Source: Actinoplanes derwentensis (GTDB lineage Bacteria; Actinomycetota; Actinomycetes; Mycobacteriales; Micromonosporaceae). Taken from it: 64,000 bases of DNA. Below, piece after piece: positions 9,060 through 17,289 of the stretch. The DNA lies in NCBI RefSeq assembly GCF_900104725.1, contig NZ_LT629758.1:186001-250000 (forward strand), read 5' to 3'. The first letter of the stretch is position 1; each line of letters opens with the position of its first letter. The notes under the pieces were generated by a model. The model saw nothing but the letters and a program-made list of their open reading frames with translations. It was not told the DNA's origin and did not search any database. A program made the position numbers and the translations under genes.

Positions 9060-11351
9060 ATGGGTGTGTCGCAGCGGCTGAAGAGCCGGTTTCGCAAGTT
9101 TCTCCAGCGTCCGGGCACGACGGTGGATCTGGGGCCGCTGTCGAAGCGGCTCCCTGCCATCGAGGCGCGCGAGGACGCGCTGAAGGAGCTGGACGACGCC
9201 GCGCTGACCGAGGCGGCGCTGGAGGCGCGGGAGCACGCCGAGATCTGTGCGCTCGGCCGGGAGGCCTCCCGGCGGGCGATCGGCCAGCGGCCGTACGACG
9301 TTCAGCTGCTCGGCGCGATGGCCCTGCTGGACAAACGGGTCGCCGAGATGGCCACCGGTGAGGGCAAGACCCTGACGGCGACGATCGCGGCGTACGGGCA
9401 CACGCGCCTCGGCAACGGCCCGGTGCACATCCTCACGGTCAACGACTACCTGGCCAAGCGGGACGCCACCTGGATGGAGCCGATCTACACGCTGCTCGGC
9501 CTCACCGTCGGCTGGGTGACCGAGTCGATGACCCAGGAGGAACGCCGCGAGGCGTACGCCTGCGACGTCACGTACGTGTCGGTCAGCGAGGCCGGTTTCG
9601 ACTACCTGCGCGACCAGCTCGTCACCGACGTGGCCGACCGGGTGCAGCGCGACCTGGCCACCTGCATCGTCGACGAGGCCGACTCGATCCTGATCGACGA
9701 GGCCCGGGTGCCGATGGTGCTGGCCGGCAGCACGACCGCCGAGAGCAACCCGGTGAACGAGGCCGCCGCCCTGATCAAGGACCTGCGCAAGGGCTTCCAC
9801 TACGAGGCCGCCGAGGACGGGCGCAGTGTCGCCTTCACCGAGGACGGTCTGAAGGAGCTGGAGGAGAAGCTCGGCGGCATCGACCTCTACGCCGACGACC
9901 AGGTCGAGCACCTGTCCGCGGTGAACGTGGCGCTGCACGCGCACGCCCTGCTGCGCCGCGACGTCGACTACATCGTCCGCAACGGCAGCGTCGAGTTGAT
10001 CGACGAGATGCGCGGCCGGGTGGCCCAGCGCCGCCGCTGGCCGGACGGTCTGCAGGCGGCGGTCGAGGCCAAGGAGGGCCTGACCGCCACCCAGGAGGGC
10101 GAGGTCCTCGACACCATCACGGTCCAGGCGTACATCGCGCTCTACCAGACCGCCTGTGGCATGACCGCGACCGCCGTGCACGTCGGTGAGCAGCTGCGCG
10201 AGTATTTCAAGCTCGAAGTGGCGGTCATCCCGCCGAACACCCCGAACATCCGTGAGGACGACGTCGACCGGATCTACTCGGCGCACGACATGCGCGACGA
10301 GGCCCTGGTCGAGGAGATCAAGATCGCCCACGAGTCGGGGCGGCCGGTGCTGATCGGCACCCTGGACGTGAAGGCGTCCGAGCGCCTGGCGAGTCAGCTC
10401 GAAGCGGCCGGTGTGCCGTGCAGCGTGCTGAACGCGAAGAACGACGCCGAAGAGGCCACCATCATCGCGGAGGCGGGCGCGCTCGGCGCGGTCACCGTCT
10501 CCACCCAGATGGCCGGCCGTGGTGTCGACATCCGCCTCGGCGGCAGCGACGAGAAGGACCGCGACGCGGTGGTCGAGCTGGGCGGGCTCTACGTGATCGG
10601 CTCCGGCCGGCACGACAGCCGCCGGGTCGACGACCAGCTCCGCGGCCGGGCCGGCCGGCAGGGCGACCCGGGCCGCTCGGTCTTCTTCGTCAGCCTCGAG
10701 GACGAGCTGGTCTTCCGGCACGCCGGTGACATCCTGCCGGCCTCGCCGCGGATGGACATCGACGGCGTCGTGCACGACTCCCAGGTGGAATACGCCGTGG
10801 AGCACGCCCAGCGGGTCGCCGAGGGGGTCAACCACGAGATCCACAAGAACACCTGGCGCTACAGCGTGGTGACCGAGCAGCAGCGCCTGCTGCTCGCCGA
10901 GCGCCGTGAGCGGCTGCTCACCTCCGAGGTCGCCGCGATCATGCTGCTGGAGAAGTCCAAGGAGAAGGCTGAGGAGATCGACGAGGACGTGCTGTCCGAG
11001 TCGGCCCGCGCGATCGCCCTCTTCCACCTGGACCGCCTCTGGGTCGACCACCTGGCGTTCCTGTCCGAGGTCCGGGAGGGTGTGCACCTGCGCGCGCTCG
11101 GCAAGCTGGACCCGCTCGACGAGTTCCACCGGGCGGCGGTGCCGGCCTTCCAGGAGCTGCTGACGCAGGTCGAGTCGCGGACCATCGCGACGTTCGACGA
11201 GGTCGACCTGGAGGACGGCTGGGTGCCGGAGCGGGCGGAGATCGTCCGGCCGAGCGCCACCTGGACCTACCTGGTGCACGACAACCCGTTCGGTTCCGAG
11301 CTGGACCGGCTCATCGCGGCGGTCGGCCGGCGGCTCACCTCGGGCGGCTGA
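9060..11351 (+). CDS. secA2: Accessory Sec translocase ATPase SecA2
   Basis: This is a 763-residue SecA-family motor that powers export through the membrane channel SecYEG for a subset of proteins. Visible features include MATGEGKTL (Walker A, near residue 100), VDEADSIL (DEAD-box Walker B, near residue 205), STQMAGRGVDIRLGG and QLRGRAGRQGDPG (motifs V and VI). It is shorter than a housekeeping SecA (~900+) and lacks the C-terminal Cys/His zinc tail, as actinobacterial SecA2 does. I preferred ATG 9060, where family-like sequence begins; TTG at 9051 is an in-frame alternative. No accessory SecY2, Asp proteins or glycosyltransferases are nearby, so its substrates cannot be read from context. 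A hairpin follows the stop. Confidence 0.92.
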   Translation: MGVSQRLKSRFRKFLQRPGTTVDLGPLSKRLPAIEAREDALKELDDAALTEAALEAREHAEICALGREASRRAIGQRPYDVQLLGAMALLDKRVAEMATGEGKTLTATIAAYGHTRLGNGPVHILTVNDYLAKRDATWMEPIYTLLGLTVGWVTESMTQEERREAYACDVTYVSVSEAGFDYLRDQLVTDVADRVQRDLATCIVDEADSILIDEARVPMVLAGSTTAESNPVNEAAALIKDLRKGFHYEAAEDGRSVAFTEDGLKELEEKLGGIDLYADDQVEHLSAVNVALHAHALLRRDVDYIVRNGSVELIDEMRGRVAQRRRWPDGLQAAVEAKEGLTATQEGEVLDTITVQAYIALYQTACGMTATAVHVGEQLREYFKLEVAVIPPNTPNIREDDVDRIYSAHDMRDEALVEEIKIAHESGRPVLIGTLDVKASERLASQLEAAGVPCSVLNAKNDAEEATIIAEAGALGAVTVSTQMAGRGVDIRLGGSDEKDRDAVVELGGLYVIGSGRHDSRRVDDQLRGRAGRQGDPGRSVFFVSLEDELVFRHAGDILPASPRMDIDGVVHDSQVEYAVEHAQRVAEGVNHEIHKNTWRYSVVTEQQRLLLAERRERLLTSEVAAIMLLEKSKEKAEEIDEDVLSESARAIALFHLDRLWVDHLAFLSEVREGVHLRALGKLDPLDEFHRAAVPAFQELLTQVESRTIATFDEVDLEDGWVPERAEIVRPSATWTYLVHDNPFGSELDRLIAAVGRRLTSGG

Positions 11352-11373
11352 TCGCACCCACCACTCGCCTGCC

Positions 11374-11406
11374 GCGGGGGTGTCGCCTTGACGGCGGCAC
11401 CCCCGC
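11374..11406 (+). terminator. Rho-independent-type hairpin after secA2
   Basis: A 14-bp stem (11374-11387 with 11393-11406, one G-T wobble) and a 5-nt loop lie 22 nt after the secA2 stop, followed by a pyrimidine-rich tract (TTCTCATTTCC). Confidence 0.8.
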
Positions 11407-11603
11407 TTCTCATTTCCTTAATGCGACTGACGGAAATCGTTCCCAGAATGCATTTGTGTGATGAACGACAATATGGAACTGTGTTCCCACACTGTGGATC
11501 GTTGACTTGACCCGCTAGCCTGAGGGCGGGAATTATCGGCCCCGCATTACGCACAGTGATCAGTCGTATTCGCTTGCCGCAGCAAATTCTGGGGGATGAA
11601 TCA

Positions 11604-12185
11604 ATGCCGGTCCGCGCATTGTCGTCACGTGCAGATCGTCGTTCCGCAGGCCCGGGCCGGGGGGCCGCCCGACGTGCCGCCGAGCCCGCGCTGACCGTGA
11701 CGCTCGCCATCCCGCTCACCGGGGACGCCGTCTCCCCGCAGGCGCACCGCCTGCTCGCCGCGGTCCGTGAGCTGGTCGAACTGAGCAAGGGCACGGTCAC
11801 CGTCGAGCAGGCCCCGCCCGTTGCGGATCAGGTCCCGGCCGACGCCGACGCTGACGCGGCCGCTGAGGTCGTTCCGGACGGCCCGGAGGTCCGGTTGCAC
11901 ACCTCGTCGCGCCAGGCCGTCCTGGACGGTGTGGCGCTGCCGCTGACCCGTCTGGAGTTCGACCTCCTGCAGTTCCTCGCCGAGCGGCCACGCCGGGTCT
12001 TCACCCGTGGGCAGCTGCTCGCGGCCGTCTGGGGTTACGAGCGGGCCGGTGAGCGCACCGTGGACGTGCACGTGCGGCGGCTGCGGCTGAAGCTCGGCGG
12101 CAGTGTCCCGTTGGTCACGACGGTCTACGGCGTGGGTTACCGGCTGGCCGACGACGCCAACATCCTGATCCTGCCGCACGACTGA
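11604..12185 (+). CDS. OmpR/PhoB-type winged-helix transcriptional regulator without receiver domain
   Basis: The last ~95 residues are a complete Trans_reg_C domain: LDGVALPLTRLEFDLLQFL, RVFTRGQLLAAVWG, the recognition helix ERTVDVHVRRLRLKL, and the C-terminal wing TVYGVGYRL. The first ~95 residues are not a receiver: there is no phospho-acceptor Asp or DD pair, only a basic start, a segment TVTLAIPLTGDAVSPQ with a following helix, and an Ala/Asp linker. I chose ATG 11604 because GGGGGA lies 8 nt upstream; the longer GTG start at 11556 has none. The upstream 200 bases are visibly AT-richer than the window and probably hold the promoter. It likely responds to something other than a histidine kinase, or acts constitutively. 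The target is unknown. Confidence 0.8.
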   Translation: MPVRALSSRADRRSAGPGRGAARRAAEPALTVTLAIPLTGDAVSPQAHRLLAAVRELVELSKGTVTVEQAPPVADQVPADADADAAAEVVPDGPEVRLHTSSRQAVLDGVALPLTRLEFDLLQFLAERPRRVFTRGQLLAAVWGYERAGERTVDVHVRRLRLKLGGSVPLVTTVYGVGYRLADDANILILPHD

Positions 12186-12186
12186 C

Positions 12187-12206
12187 GATCCCCCGGCCGG
12201 GGGATC
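12187..12206. terminator. Perfect 20-bp GC palindrome after the winged-helix gene
   Basis: A self-complementary block (GATCCCCCGG and its mirror) starts just after the stop of the upstream gene and ends 8 nt before the next start. It could be a terminator stem without a proper loop, or a protein-binding site. Confidence 0.45.
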
Positions 12207-12214
12207 ATGGACAC

Positions 12215-12847
12215 ATGCGCGTTCGTCCCGTCTCCCTGGAAAAACTCGTCGAGGAAATCGCCGACCGGCTCGCGAGTCGGGAATCCGACAATCGTCTGCG
12301 GGTGGCTCTGGACGGCGCTCCGGCGGCCGATCCGGGCCGTCTCGCGGATGCTCTGGTGGACCCGTTGCGGGTGCGCGGCCGCCCGGCGATCCGTGTCGAC
12401 ACCAGCGATTTCCTGCGCCCGGCCTCGGTGCGCCTGGAGTTCGGGCGGACCGAGCCGAACTCGTTCTACACCGGCTGGTTCGACGAGGCCGGGCTGATCC
12501 GCGAGGTGCTGGCCCCGGCGGGACCGGACGGTTCCGGCCGGATCCTTCGCCGACTGTGGGACGCCGGCGTCGACCGGGCCGCCCGGGAGCCCTACCAGGA
12601 CCTGCCGGCGGGCGCGATTCTGCTGGTCAGCGGCCCGCTGCTGCTCGGTTCCGGACTGCCGTTCGACTTCTCCGTCCACCTTGAGGTGTCCGCCGCCGCG
12701 CTGGCTCGCCGGACCTTGCCGGAGCTCGCGTGGACCCTGCCGGCCTACCGCCGCTACCGCGACGAGGTGGCCCCGGAAACCTTCGCTGACGTGGTGGTTC
12801 GCCTCGACGACCCACGCCGTCCAGCGGTTGTCGAGGGGGGCCGGTGA
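12215..12847 (+). CDS. Uridine-kinase-like protein with degenerate P-loop
   Basis: The 210-residue protein aligns by pattern with P-loop uridine/cytidine kinase-like proteins: a first strand RVALDGAP where a GxxGxGKS/T loop belongs, then ADPGRLADAL, a second strand with IRVDTSDFLRP, a lid region with ...EPYQDL, and AGAILLVSGPLLLG as the Walker-B-like strand. The Gly-Lys-Ser/Thr of the P-loop is missing, so ordinary ATP-dependent phosphate transfer is doubtful. I infer either a non-catalytic relative that binds nucleotides or an enzyme with altered chemistry. It starts 29 nt after the winged-helix gene with no clear Shine-Dalgarno (GATCAT lies 6 nt upstream, as for a leaderless start). It could share control with its neighbour. 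Confidence 0.65.
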   Translation: MRVRPVSLEKLVEEIADRLASRESDNRLRVALDGAPAADPGRLADALVDPLRVRGRPAIRVDTSDFLRPASVRLEFGRTEPNSFYTGWFDEAGLIREVLAPAGPDGSGRILRRLWDAGVDRAAREPYQDLPAGAILLVSGPLLLGSGLPFDFSVHLEVSAAALARRTLPELAWTLPAYRRYRDEVAPETFADVVVRLDDPRRPAVVEGGR

Positions 12848-13047
12848 CACCGGGCACGAGACCCGAATGCCGAGTCCGTGGCGGATTCGACCACTGACAG
12901 TTATGCTCCGGTTACTTTTTTGCGGGGGTCCCGTTTGGGATCTTCGGCGGTGGGTATCGTCCGGCTCCACAAAGTGGGGCCGAGTCGGGACGAGGGTGAC
13001 CCGGGGGATCCCACCGGCTGGGGCTGAGTGAAGGGCAGGGGGACTGC

Positions 13048-13473
13048 ATGCTCGTCAACGGAGCGGTTGTCGCAGGCAAGGGCGCGAGCGCGGTCAAGGG
13101 GCTGCGTTCGACCGATGAGATCGACCAGATCCGAGTGATCCTGCAAGGCCGATTCGAGGAACTCAACAGTGAGTACGAAGAGGCCGTCGCCCAGAACACC
13201 CGTCTTCGGCTGGTGGAGATCGGCGACGCGGCCGGCGACGACCAGGCCGACAGTGGTTCCAAGACGGCCGAGCGCGACGCGGCGACCTCGCTGCTGAAGA
13301 CGCTGCTGGACCGCCGGACGCAGGCTGAGCACGCCATCGCGCGGCTCAACGACGGGACGTACGGCAACTGCGAGGGTTGCTCGAAGCCGATTCCGGTCGA
13401 GCGGCTCGAGGTGTTCCCGTCGGCGACGGCGTGTGTGAACTGCAAGTCGGTGCGCGAGCGCCGGGCCAGCTGA
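13048..13473 (+). CDS. TraR/DksA-family C4 zinc-finger protein
   Basis: The 141-residue protein has an N-terminal coiled-coil region (~20-100, with RFEELNSEYEEAVAQN and later AERDAATSLLKTLLDRR) and a C-terminal DksA-type zinc finger: NDGTYGNCEGCSKPI ... PSATACVNCKSV. The four cysteines (CEGC and CVNC) are intact. DksA-type proteins insert their coiled coil into the RNA polymerase secondary channel and alter initiation. Actinobacterial members often lack the acidic tip and their effect is less clear. Start ATG 13048 follows a purine-rich AGGGCAGGGGG. It stands alone, between two divergent blocks. Family assignment is firm; the exact effect on transcription is inferred. Confidence 0.88.
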   Translation: MLVNGAVVAGKGASAVKGLRSTDEIDQIRVILQGRFEELNSEYEEAVAQNTRLRLVEIGDAAGDDQADSGSKTAERDAATSLLKTLLDRRTQAEHAIARLNDGTYGNCEGCSKPIPVERLEVFPSATACVNCKSVRERRAS

Positions 13474-13624
13474 CGACACGCTTTTCCGGCGGCGAGGATA
13501 TCCACACGGCGAAATCGCCGCCGGGAGAGCGACATATCCATTACTGAACAACTGTTTATTCGATGTCGGTGAAATCCGCGGAACCGGCCGCCTCTCGGGT
13601 CGGGATACCGGTAGAACGGCAGGT

Positions 13625-13774
13625 ATGACCGACACCGTGGACGAACCCGAAGACAACACCGGCGGCGACTACGAGTACGACGAGGCCCACGGCGGCAACG
13701 ACGACGGGCCCGACGTCCCGGCGGCCCTCCTGCAGGAGGCCGCCCGCCACCGGGAGATGAGCCCGCCGGCCTGA
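13625..13774 (+). CDS. Small acidic hypothetical protein (49 residues)
   Basis: The short frame encodes a strongly acidic protein (MTDTVDEPEDNTGGDYEYDE at its start) ending in HREMSPPA. Codon third positions are mostly G or C, and AGGCAGG-like purines precede the ATG at a short distance. I do not recognise the family. The stop codon sits in a 37-bp tandem duplication, so the last six residues and stop are present twice in diverged form. Whether it is translated is uncertain. Its plus strand runs towards the convergent FtsK-like operon. Confidence 0.5.
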   Translation: MTDTVDEPEDNTGGDYEYDEAHGGNDDGPDVPAALLQEAARHREMSPPA

Positions 13775-13827
13775 CGCCAGGCCGATCGGGGAGATGGCCC
13801 CGCCGGCCTGAAGCTAGGCCGACTGGG
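13754..13827. repeat. 37-bp tandem duplication across a stop codon
   Basis: Copies 13754-13790 and 13791-13827 match at 31 of 37 positions. The first holds the stop of the small acidic gene. The second includes the TAG stop (13814-13816, minus strand) of the convergent membrane-protein gene. Confidence 0.75.
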
Positions 13828-14521
13828 CGACCTGCACGGCGGTGAAGAGCAGACCCGCGGTCACCAGCCCGGTGACCAGCACGGTCACCGTCGACGCCGT
13901 GTCGAGCCCGGTCCCGCGCCGGTCACCGATCAGTTTCGCGGTGATCGCCGCCAGGATCGGGAAGAAGAGCAGCACCAGCAGGGCGACCACCGGCGCGGCC
14001 TGATGCCAGTCGCCGCCCGCGGCCTCCCCGGTCCGCCGGACCAGCAGGTTGCCGACCACCCCCAGCACCCCACCGATCAGCCCCAGGACACCGAAGAGGA
14101 CTTTGGTGCCGAAGGTGATCGGCCGGGCCGGCGGGGTGTACTTGACCCGGTTCTCGACCTCGTCCAGGTAATCGCGGGCGGCGCGTTCCTCGGTCCGCTG
14201 ACGGGGGATGCTGGCCGCCGGCAGGGTGCGCCCGTACCGTTCGGCGGCCGGGCCCACCCGGTGCACGAAGTCCGACCACAGCCCGGCCGCCCGCGCGTCC
14301 ACCTGCTCCAGGTCACGTTGCGCGTCCCGGACCGCCCGGTCGGCCTCGGCCAGTTCCGCGGTGGCGTCCGCGACGGCCGTGTCGGCGGCGGCCACCCGTT
14401 CGGTGTACCAGCTCTCAGCCTCGGCCCGCAGACCGGCCGCCTTGTCGTCGAGAGTGGTCAGCCGGTGCAGCACCACCCGGTAGTCGGCGCGATCCAGGTC
14501 GGCCGGTTCCAGTTCACTCAT
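13814..14521 (-). CDS. Coiled-coil membrane protein, last gene of the FtsK/EccC-like operon
   Basis: The 235-residue protein starts with about 30 residues ending in a helix (YRVVLHRLTTLDDKAAGL), then a long charged coiled coil (~35-80, with VADATAELAEADRAVRDAQR), a linker, and three hydrophobic segments in the C-terminal half: LFGVLGLIGGVLGVVGNLLV, APVVALLVLLFFPILAAI, and VTVLVTGLVTAGLLFTAV. I do not recognise a named family. Its ATG overlaps the stop of the ATPase gene as ATGA, so the two are translationally coupled. The longer frame upstream is a shadow of the ATPase gene. By position and topology it could be the membrane anchor of the ATPase. Confidence 0.75.
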   Translation of the reverse strand: MSELEPADLDRADYRVVLHRLTTLDDKAAGLRAEAESWYTERVAAADTAVADATAELAEADRAVRDAQRDLEQVDARAAGLWSDFVHRVGPAAERYGRTLPAASIPRQRTEERAARDYLDEVENRVKYTPPARPITFGTKVLFGVLGLIGGVLGVVGNLLVRRTGEAAGGDWHQAAPVVALLVLLFFPILAAITAKLIGDRRGTGLDTASTVTVLVTGLVTAGLLFTAVQVAQSA

Positions 14522-17265
14522 GCGTTTCCATACGGGATGATCACTTCGGCGCCCCGATGCACCGAACGGTCGAAATGCAGGGCCCGCCACGGGCGCGGGT
14601 ACCAGTTCGGCGCTCCCTGGCCCGGGTAGTACGGCGACAGCTCGCTGCCGTGCACGTCCAGGGCCACCCAGGCGCCGATCGAGTCGGTCCGGGACGCGGG
14701 CCCGCCCAGCGACTCCCGCAGCAGCGCGGCACCGCGCCACCAGCCCAGCACGTGCAGCCGCCGTTCCGGCCCCTGCTGCAGGATGGTCCGGAGCTGGTCG
14801 CCGGCCGCCTTGCCACCGGGCAGTGCGTCGGCCGCGTAGATCAGGATGAAGTGCGGCCGGTCCGCCGGCCAGGACGCGGTCGCCTCGGTGGCGGCGTCCT
14901 CCAGGAGCCAGTTCAGGCCCTCGGCGTCGTACCAGCCGCTGCCGGGGATCCGGGCGTGCAGCGCCTCGGCAGCGGCCCGCGCGTCCGGGTCCAGGCAGAC
15001 CACCGAGAACCGGGCGCCGTCCGGGCCGAACTGGGCGGCCAGCGACCGGCCCGCGGTGGCCAGGATCGCGCAGGCCTCGTCCATCCGGGTGCCGATCACC
15101 GCCAGGTTGCGGCCGGGAGCGCGGCGCAGCACGGTCCGGGCCGACCGGGACTCCACGTCGATGGTCTCGCCGAGCAGGGCGATCGGCGCGGCCGGCGACT
15201 CGGTGGCCTGCATCTCCCGGAAGTCGGGGCTGTCGGCGAGTTTCGGGATCACGTCGCCGTCGAAGAGCCGCGGCGGCCCCTGCCCGTCCGGGCGGCGCCG
15301 CCACAGCCGGTGCTGCAGCGAACTCCACTGCTCCCGGTCCCCGGCGGCCGGCACCCGGACCACCCGGTTGGCCTCGACGGCACCGGAGTCGGCGTTGACC
15401 ACCGCGTGGTAGCGCGGCAGCGAGTCGGCGGCCGCGTTCGTCTCGGCCAGCACCCGCCGGGCCCGGGGCAGCGCGATCCGCAGGCTGAACTGGGCGACCA
15501 GCGCGGGCCGCCCCCACAGCGCCTCGATGCCGGACACGTCCTGGCTGGCCAGGATCAGATGGATACCCTGCGAACGGCCCCGCCGGGCGAGGTCCTCGAG
15601 CAGGTCGACGGCCTCACCGGACACCGCGTCGCGCCCGGACAGCAGCACCTGGAACTCGTCGACGACCGCCACGATCCGCGGCCACGACCCGTCCGGGTCC
15701 TCGGCGCGCAACTCGGCCAGGTTCGTCACCTCGTGCTGTTTGGCCGCGTCGGCCCGGCGCCGCAACTCGCCGCCGAGGAACCGCAGCAGCGCCAGCCCGA
15801 ACTCACGGTCGGTGTTGACGTTCACCCCGACCAGACGGACGTGCGGCAGCCAGCTCGGGTCCCGCCGCCCCGGCGCGAACCGGGCGAACGACACGCCCTC
15901 CTTGAAGTCGAGCAGGTAGAAGGCCAGTTCATCGGGGGAGTACCGGGCCGCTAGCGCGCCCATCCAGGCGTAGATGAAGTTGGTCTTGCCGGTTCCGGAC
16001 GGCCCGGCGATCAGTGCGTGCGGCGGATAGTCGCTCAGCGTCACCATCACCCGTGGGCCCTGCGGGCTGTCGCCGAGCGGAGCGGTCACTCCGGTCGCCG
16101 AACTCTCCCGCCACTCCGATCCCGCCTCGGGCAGCAGGCTGTCCAGTGCCACCGGGGCCGGGCCCGCCGCGACGGCCTCCGCGATCCGGCGGCACGTCGC
16201 CGTCACCACGGACGGACCGGGAGCGGGATCCAGTTGTACGGGTAACGCGCCCGCGCTCTGGATCCGGGCGTCCGCACCGGGCGCCGCCAGCACGAACTCG
16301 ATCCCCGGCCCGGTCGGCACCGGCAGCCCGCGGATCACCAGGTGCACCCCGCAGGCCGCGCCGGTCCGCAGCAGACGGTCCAGTTGGGACCGCTCGTGCC
16401 GGGACAGTTCCGGGCCGCCGAGCAGCACCGCCACCCGCCACGGTTCGGGCCGCCGCCGGGTGGCCAGGTGCAGCTCACGCAGCGAGCTGTACTCCCCGGC
16501 GAGGACCGTCTCGTTGATCCGCCGGACGTGCCCGACCAGGTCATCGAGCAGCTTGTCCAGTCCGCCCGGCCCGACGAAGGCGAGCACCCCGGCCGGGGCG
16601 AGCGGCGCGAACCCGGCCAGGCCGCCACCGAGGTTCTCCGGGTCGTACCCGACGATCTGGACCGCGCCCGGCACGCTGGTGCCCAGGGCCCGCAGCAGCA
16701 GCCCGGCCACCACCGCGTCGGCGGACCGGTGGTCGTCACCCTCGACCACGATGTGCCCGTGGTCCAGCAGTGCGACCAGGGCCGGCACCTCCGGAGGGGT
16801 GTCGTCGAGCCGTGGTTCCGGTGCGGCCTCGCCGGGGCGCGACGCCCAGGCCCCGGCCGCCCGGTCACCGCTGTCGTCGTCACCGGCCCGGGCCGGCACC
16901 GGGGCCTCCGGCAGGATCAGCCGGCCCACCCGTAGTTCCGCCGGGCGGTCCAGCGGGGTCGCCTCCCAGCGGTGCCAGGGTTCCCCGGCGGCACCCGGCG
17001 CGGCCCGGTCGGCGGCGGCCGCCGCGACTCCCACCAGGGCGGCCAGTTCGCCGTCGTGCCAGGCGGTGATCTCCACGGTGCGCCCGTCGCGGGCATCGGC
17101 CAGTTTCCGCTTACGGGCTTTCGCGGCAGCGGTCACCCGCCTGTACCGGGCCTCGGCCGCCTCCGCCGCGTCCTGCGCCCGGTGCAGGGCGATCTGTGCG
17201 GCGCCGAGCGCGTGGGACAGCCCGGCGCGGATCTCCATCACCCGGTTCTTGGTGGATTCAGGCAT
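14518..17265 (-). CDS. FtsK/SpoIIIE-type ATPase with EccC-like multi-domain layout
   Basis: A 915-residue motor protein. Residues ~10-95 form a coiled coil. Residues ~160-320 look like a degenerate RecA-like domain (HIVVEGDD, then WRVAVLLGGPELSRHERSQL). The central domain is the intact ATPase: Walker A GPSGTGKTN near residue 421, YLLDFKEGV, and Walker B RIVAVVDEFQVL near 530, with LILASQDVSGIEAL following. A third, degenerate domain (RNLAVIGTRMDEACAILATAG, then PHFILIYAADALPGG) fills the C-terminus. There is no N-terminal membrane segment and no DNA-binding gamma domain, so it is not a chromosome translocase. The chain of one active and two inactive modules recalls EccC of type VII secretion, but here the active module is central. 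It is coupled to the membrane protein downstream and lies 24 nt after the helical protein gene. Confidence 0.85.
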   Translation of the reverse strand: MPESTKNRVMEIRAGLSHALGAAQIALHRAQDAAEAAEARYRRVTAAAKARKRKLADARDGRTVEITAWHDGELAALVGVAAAAADRAAPGAAGEPWHRWEATPLDRPAELRVGRLILPEAPVPARAGDDDSGDRAAGAWASRPGEAAPEPRLDDTPPEVPALVALLDHGHIVVEGDDHRSADAVVAGLLLRALGTSVPGAVQIVGYDPENLGGGLAGFAPLAPAGVLAFVGPGGLDKLLDDLVGHVRRINETVLAGEYSSLRELHLATRRRPEPWRVAVLLGGPELSRHERSQLDRLLRTGAACGVHLVIRGLPVPTGPGIEFVLAAPGADARIQSAGALPVQLDPAPGPSVVTATCRRIAEAVAAGPAPVALDSLLPEAGSEWRESSATGVTAPLGDSPQGPRVMVTLSDYPPHALIAGPSGTGKTNFIYAWMGALAARYSPDELAFYLLDFKEGVSFARFAPGRRDPSWLPHVRLVGVNVNTDREFGLALLRFLGGELRRRADAAKQHEVTNLAELRAEDPDGSWPRIVAVVDEFQVLLSGRDAVSGEAVDLLEDLARRGRSQGIHLILASQDVSGIEALWGRPALVAQFSLRIALPRARRVLAETNAAADSLPRYHAVVNADSGAVEANRVVRVPAAGDREQWSSLQHRLWRRRPDGQGPPRLFDGDVIPKLADSPDFREMQATESPAAPIALLGETIDVESRSARTVLRRAPGRNLAVIGTRMDEACAILATAGRSLAAQFGPDGARFSVVCLDPDARAAAEALHARIPGSGWYDAEGLNWLLEDAATEATASWPADRPHFILIYAADALPGGKAAGDQLRTILQQGPERRLHVLGWWRGAALLRESLGGPASRTDSIGAWVALDVHGSELSPYYPGQGAPNWYPRPWRALHFDRSVHRGAEVIIPYGNA

Positions 17266-17289
17266 GACCCGCCGGCATCGTCGCAGTTG

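Noticed and set aside
8991..11357. 788-codon open frame on the minus strand
   Set aside because: It is the shadow of secA2; the protein is Arg/Asp/Val-rich with no fold, and the plus-strand product is clearly SecA2.
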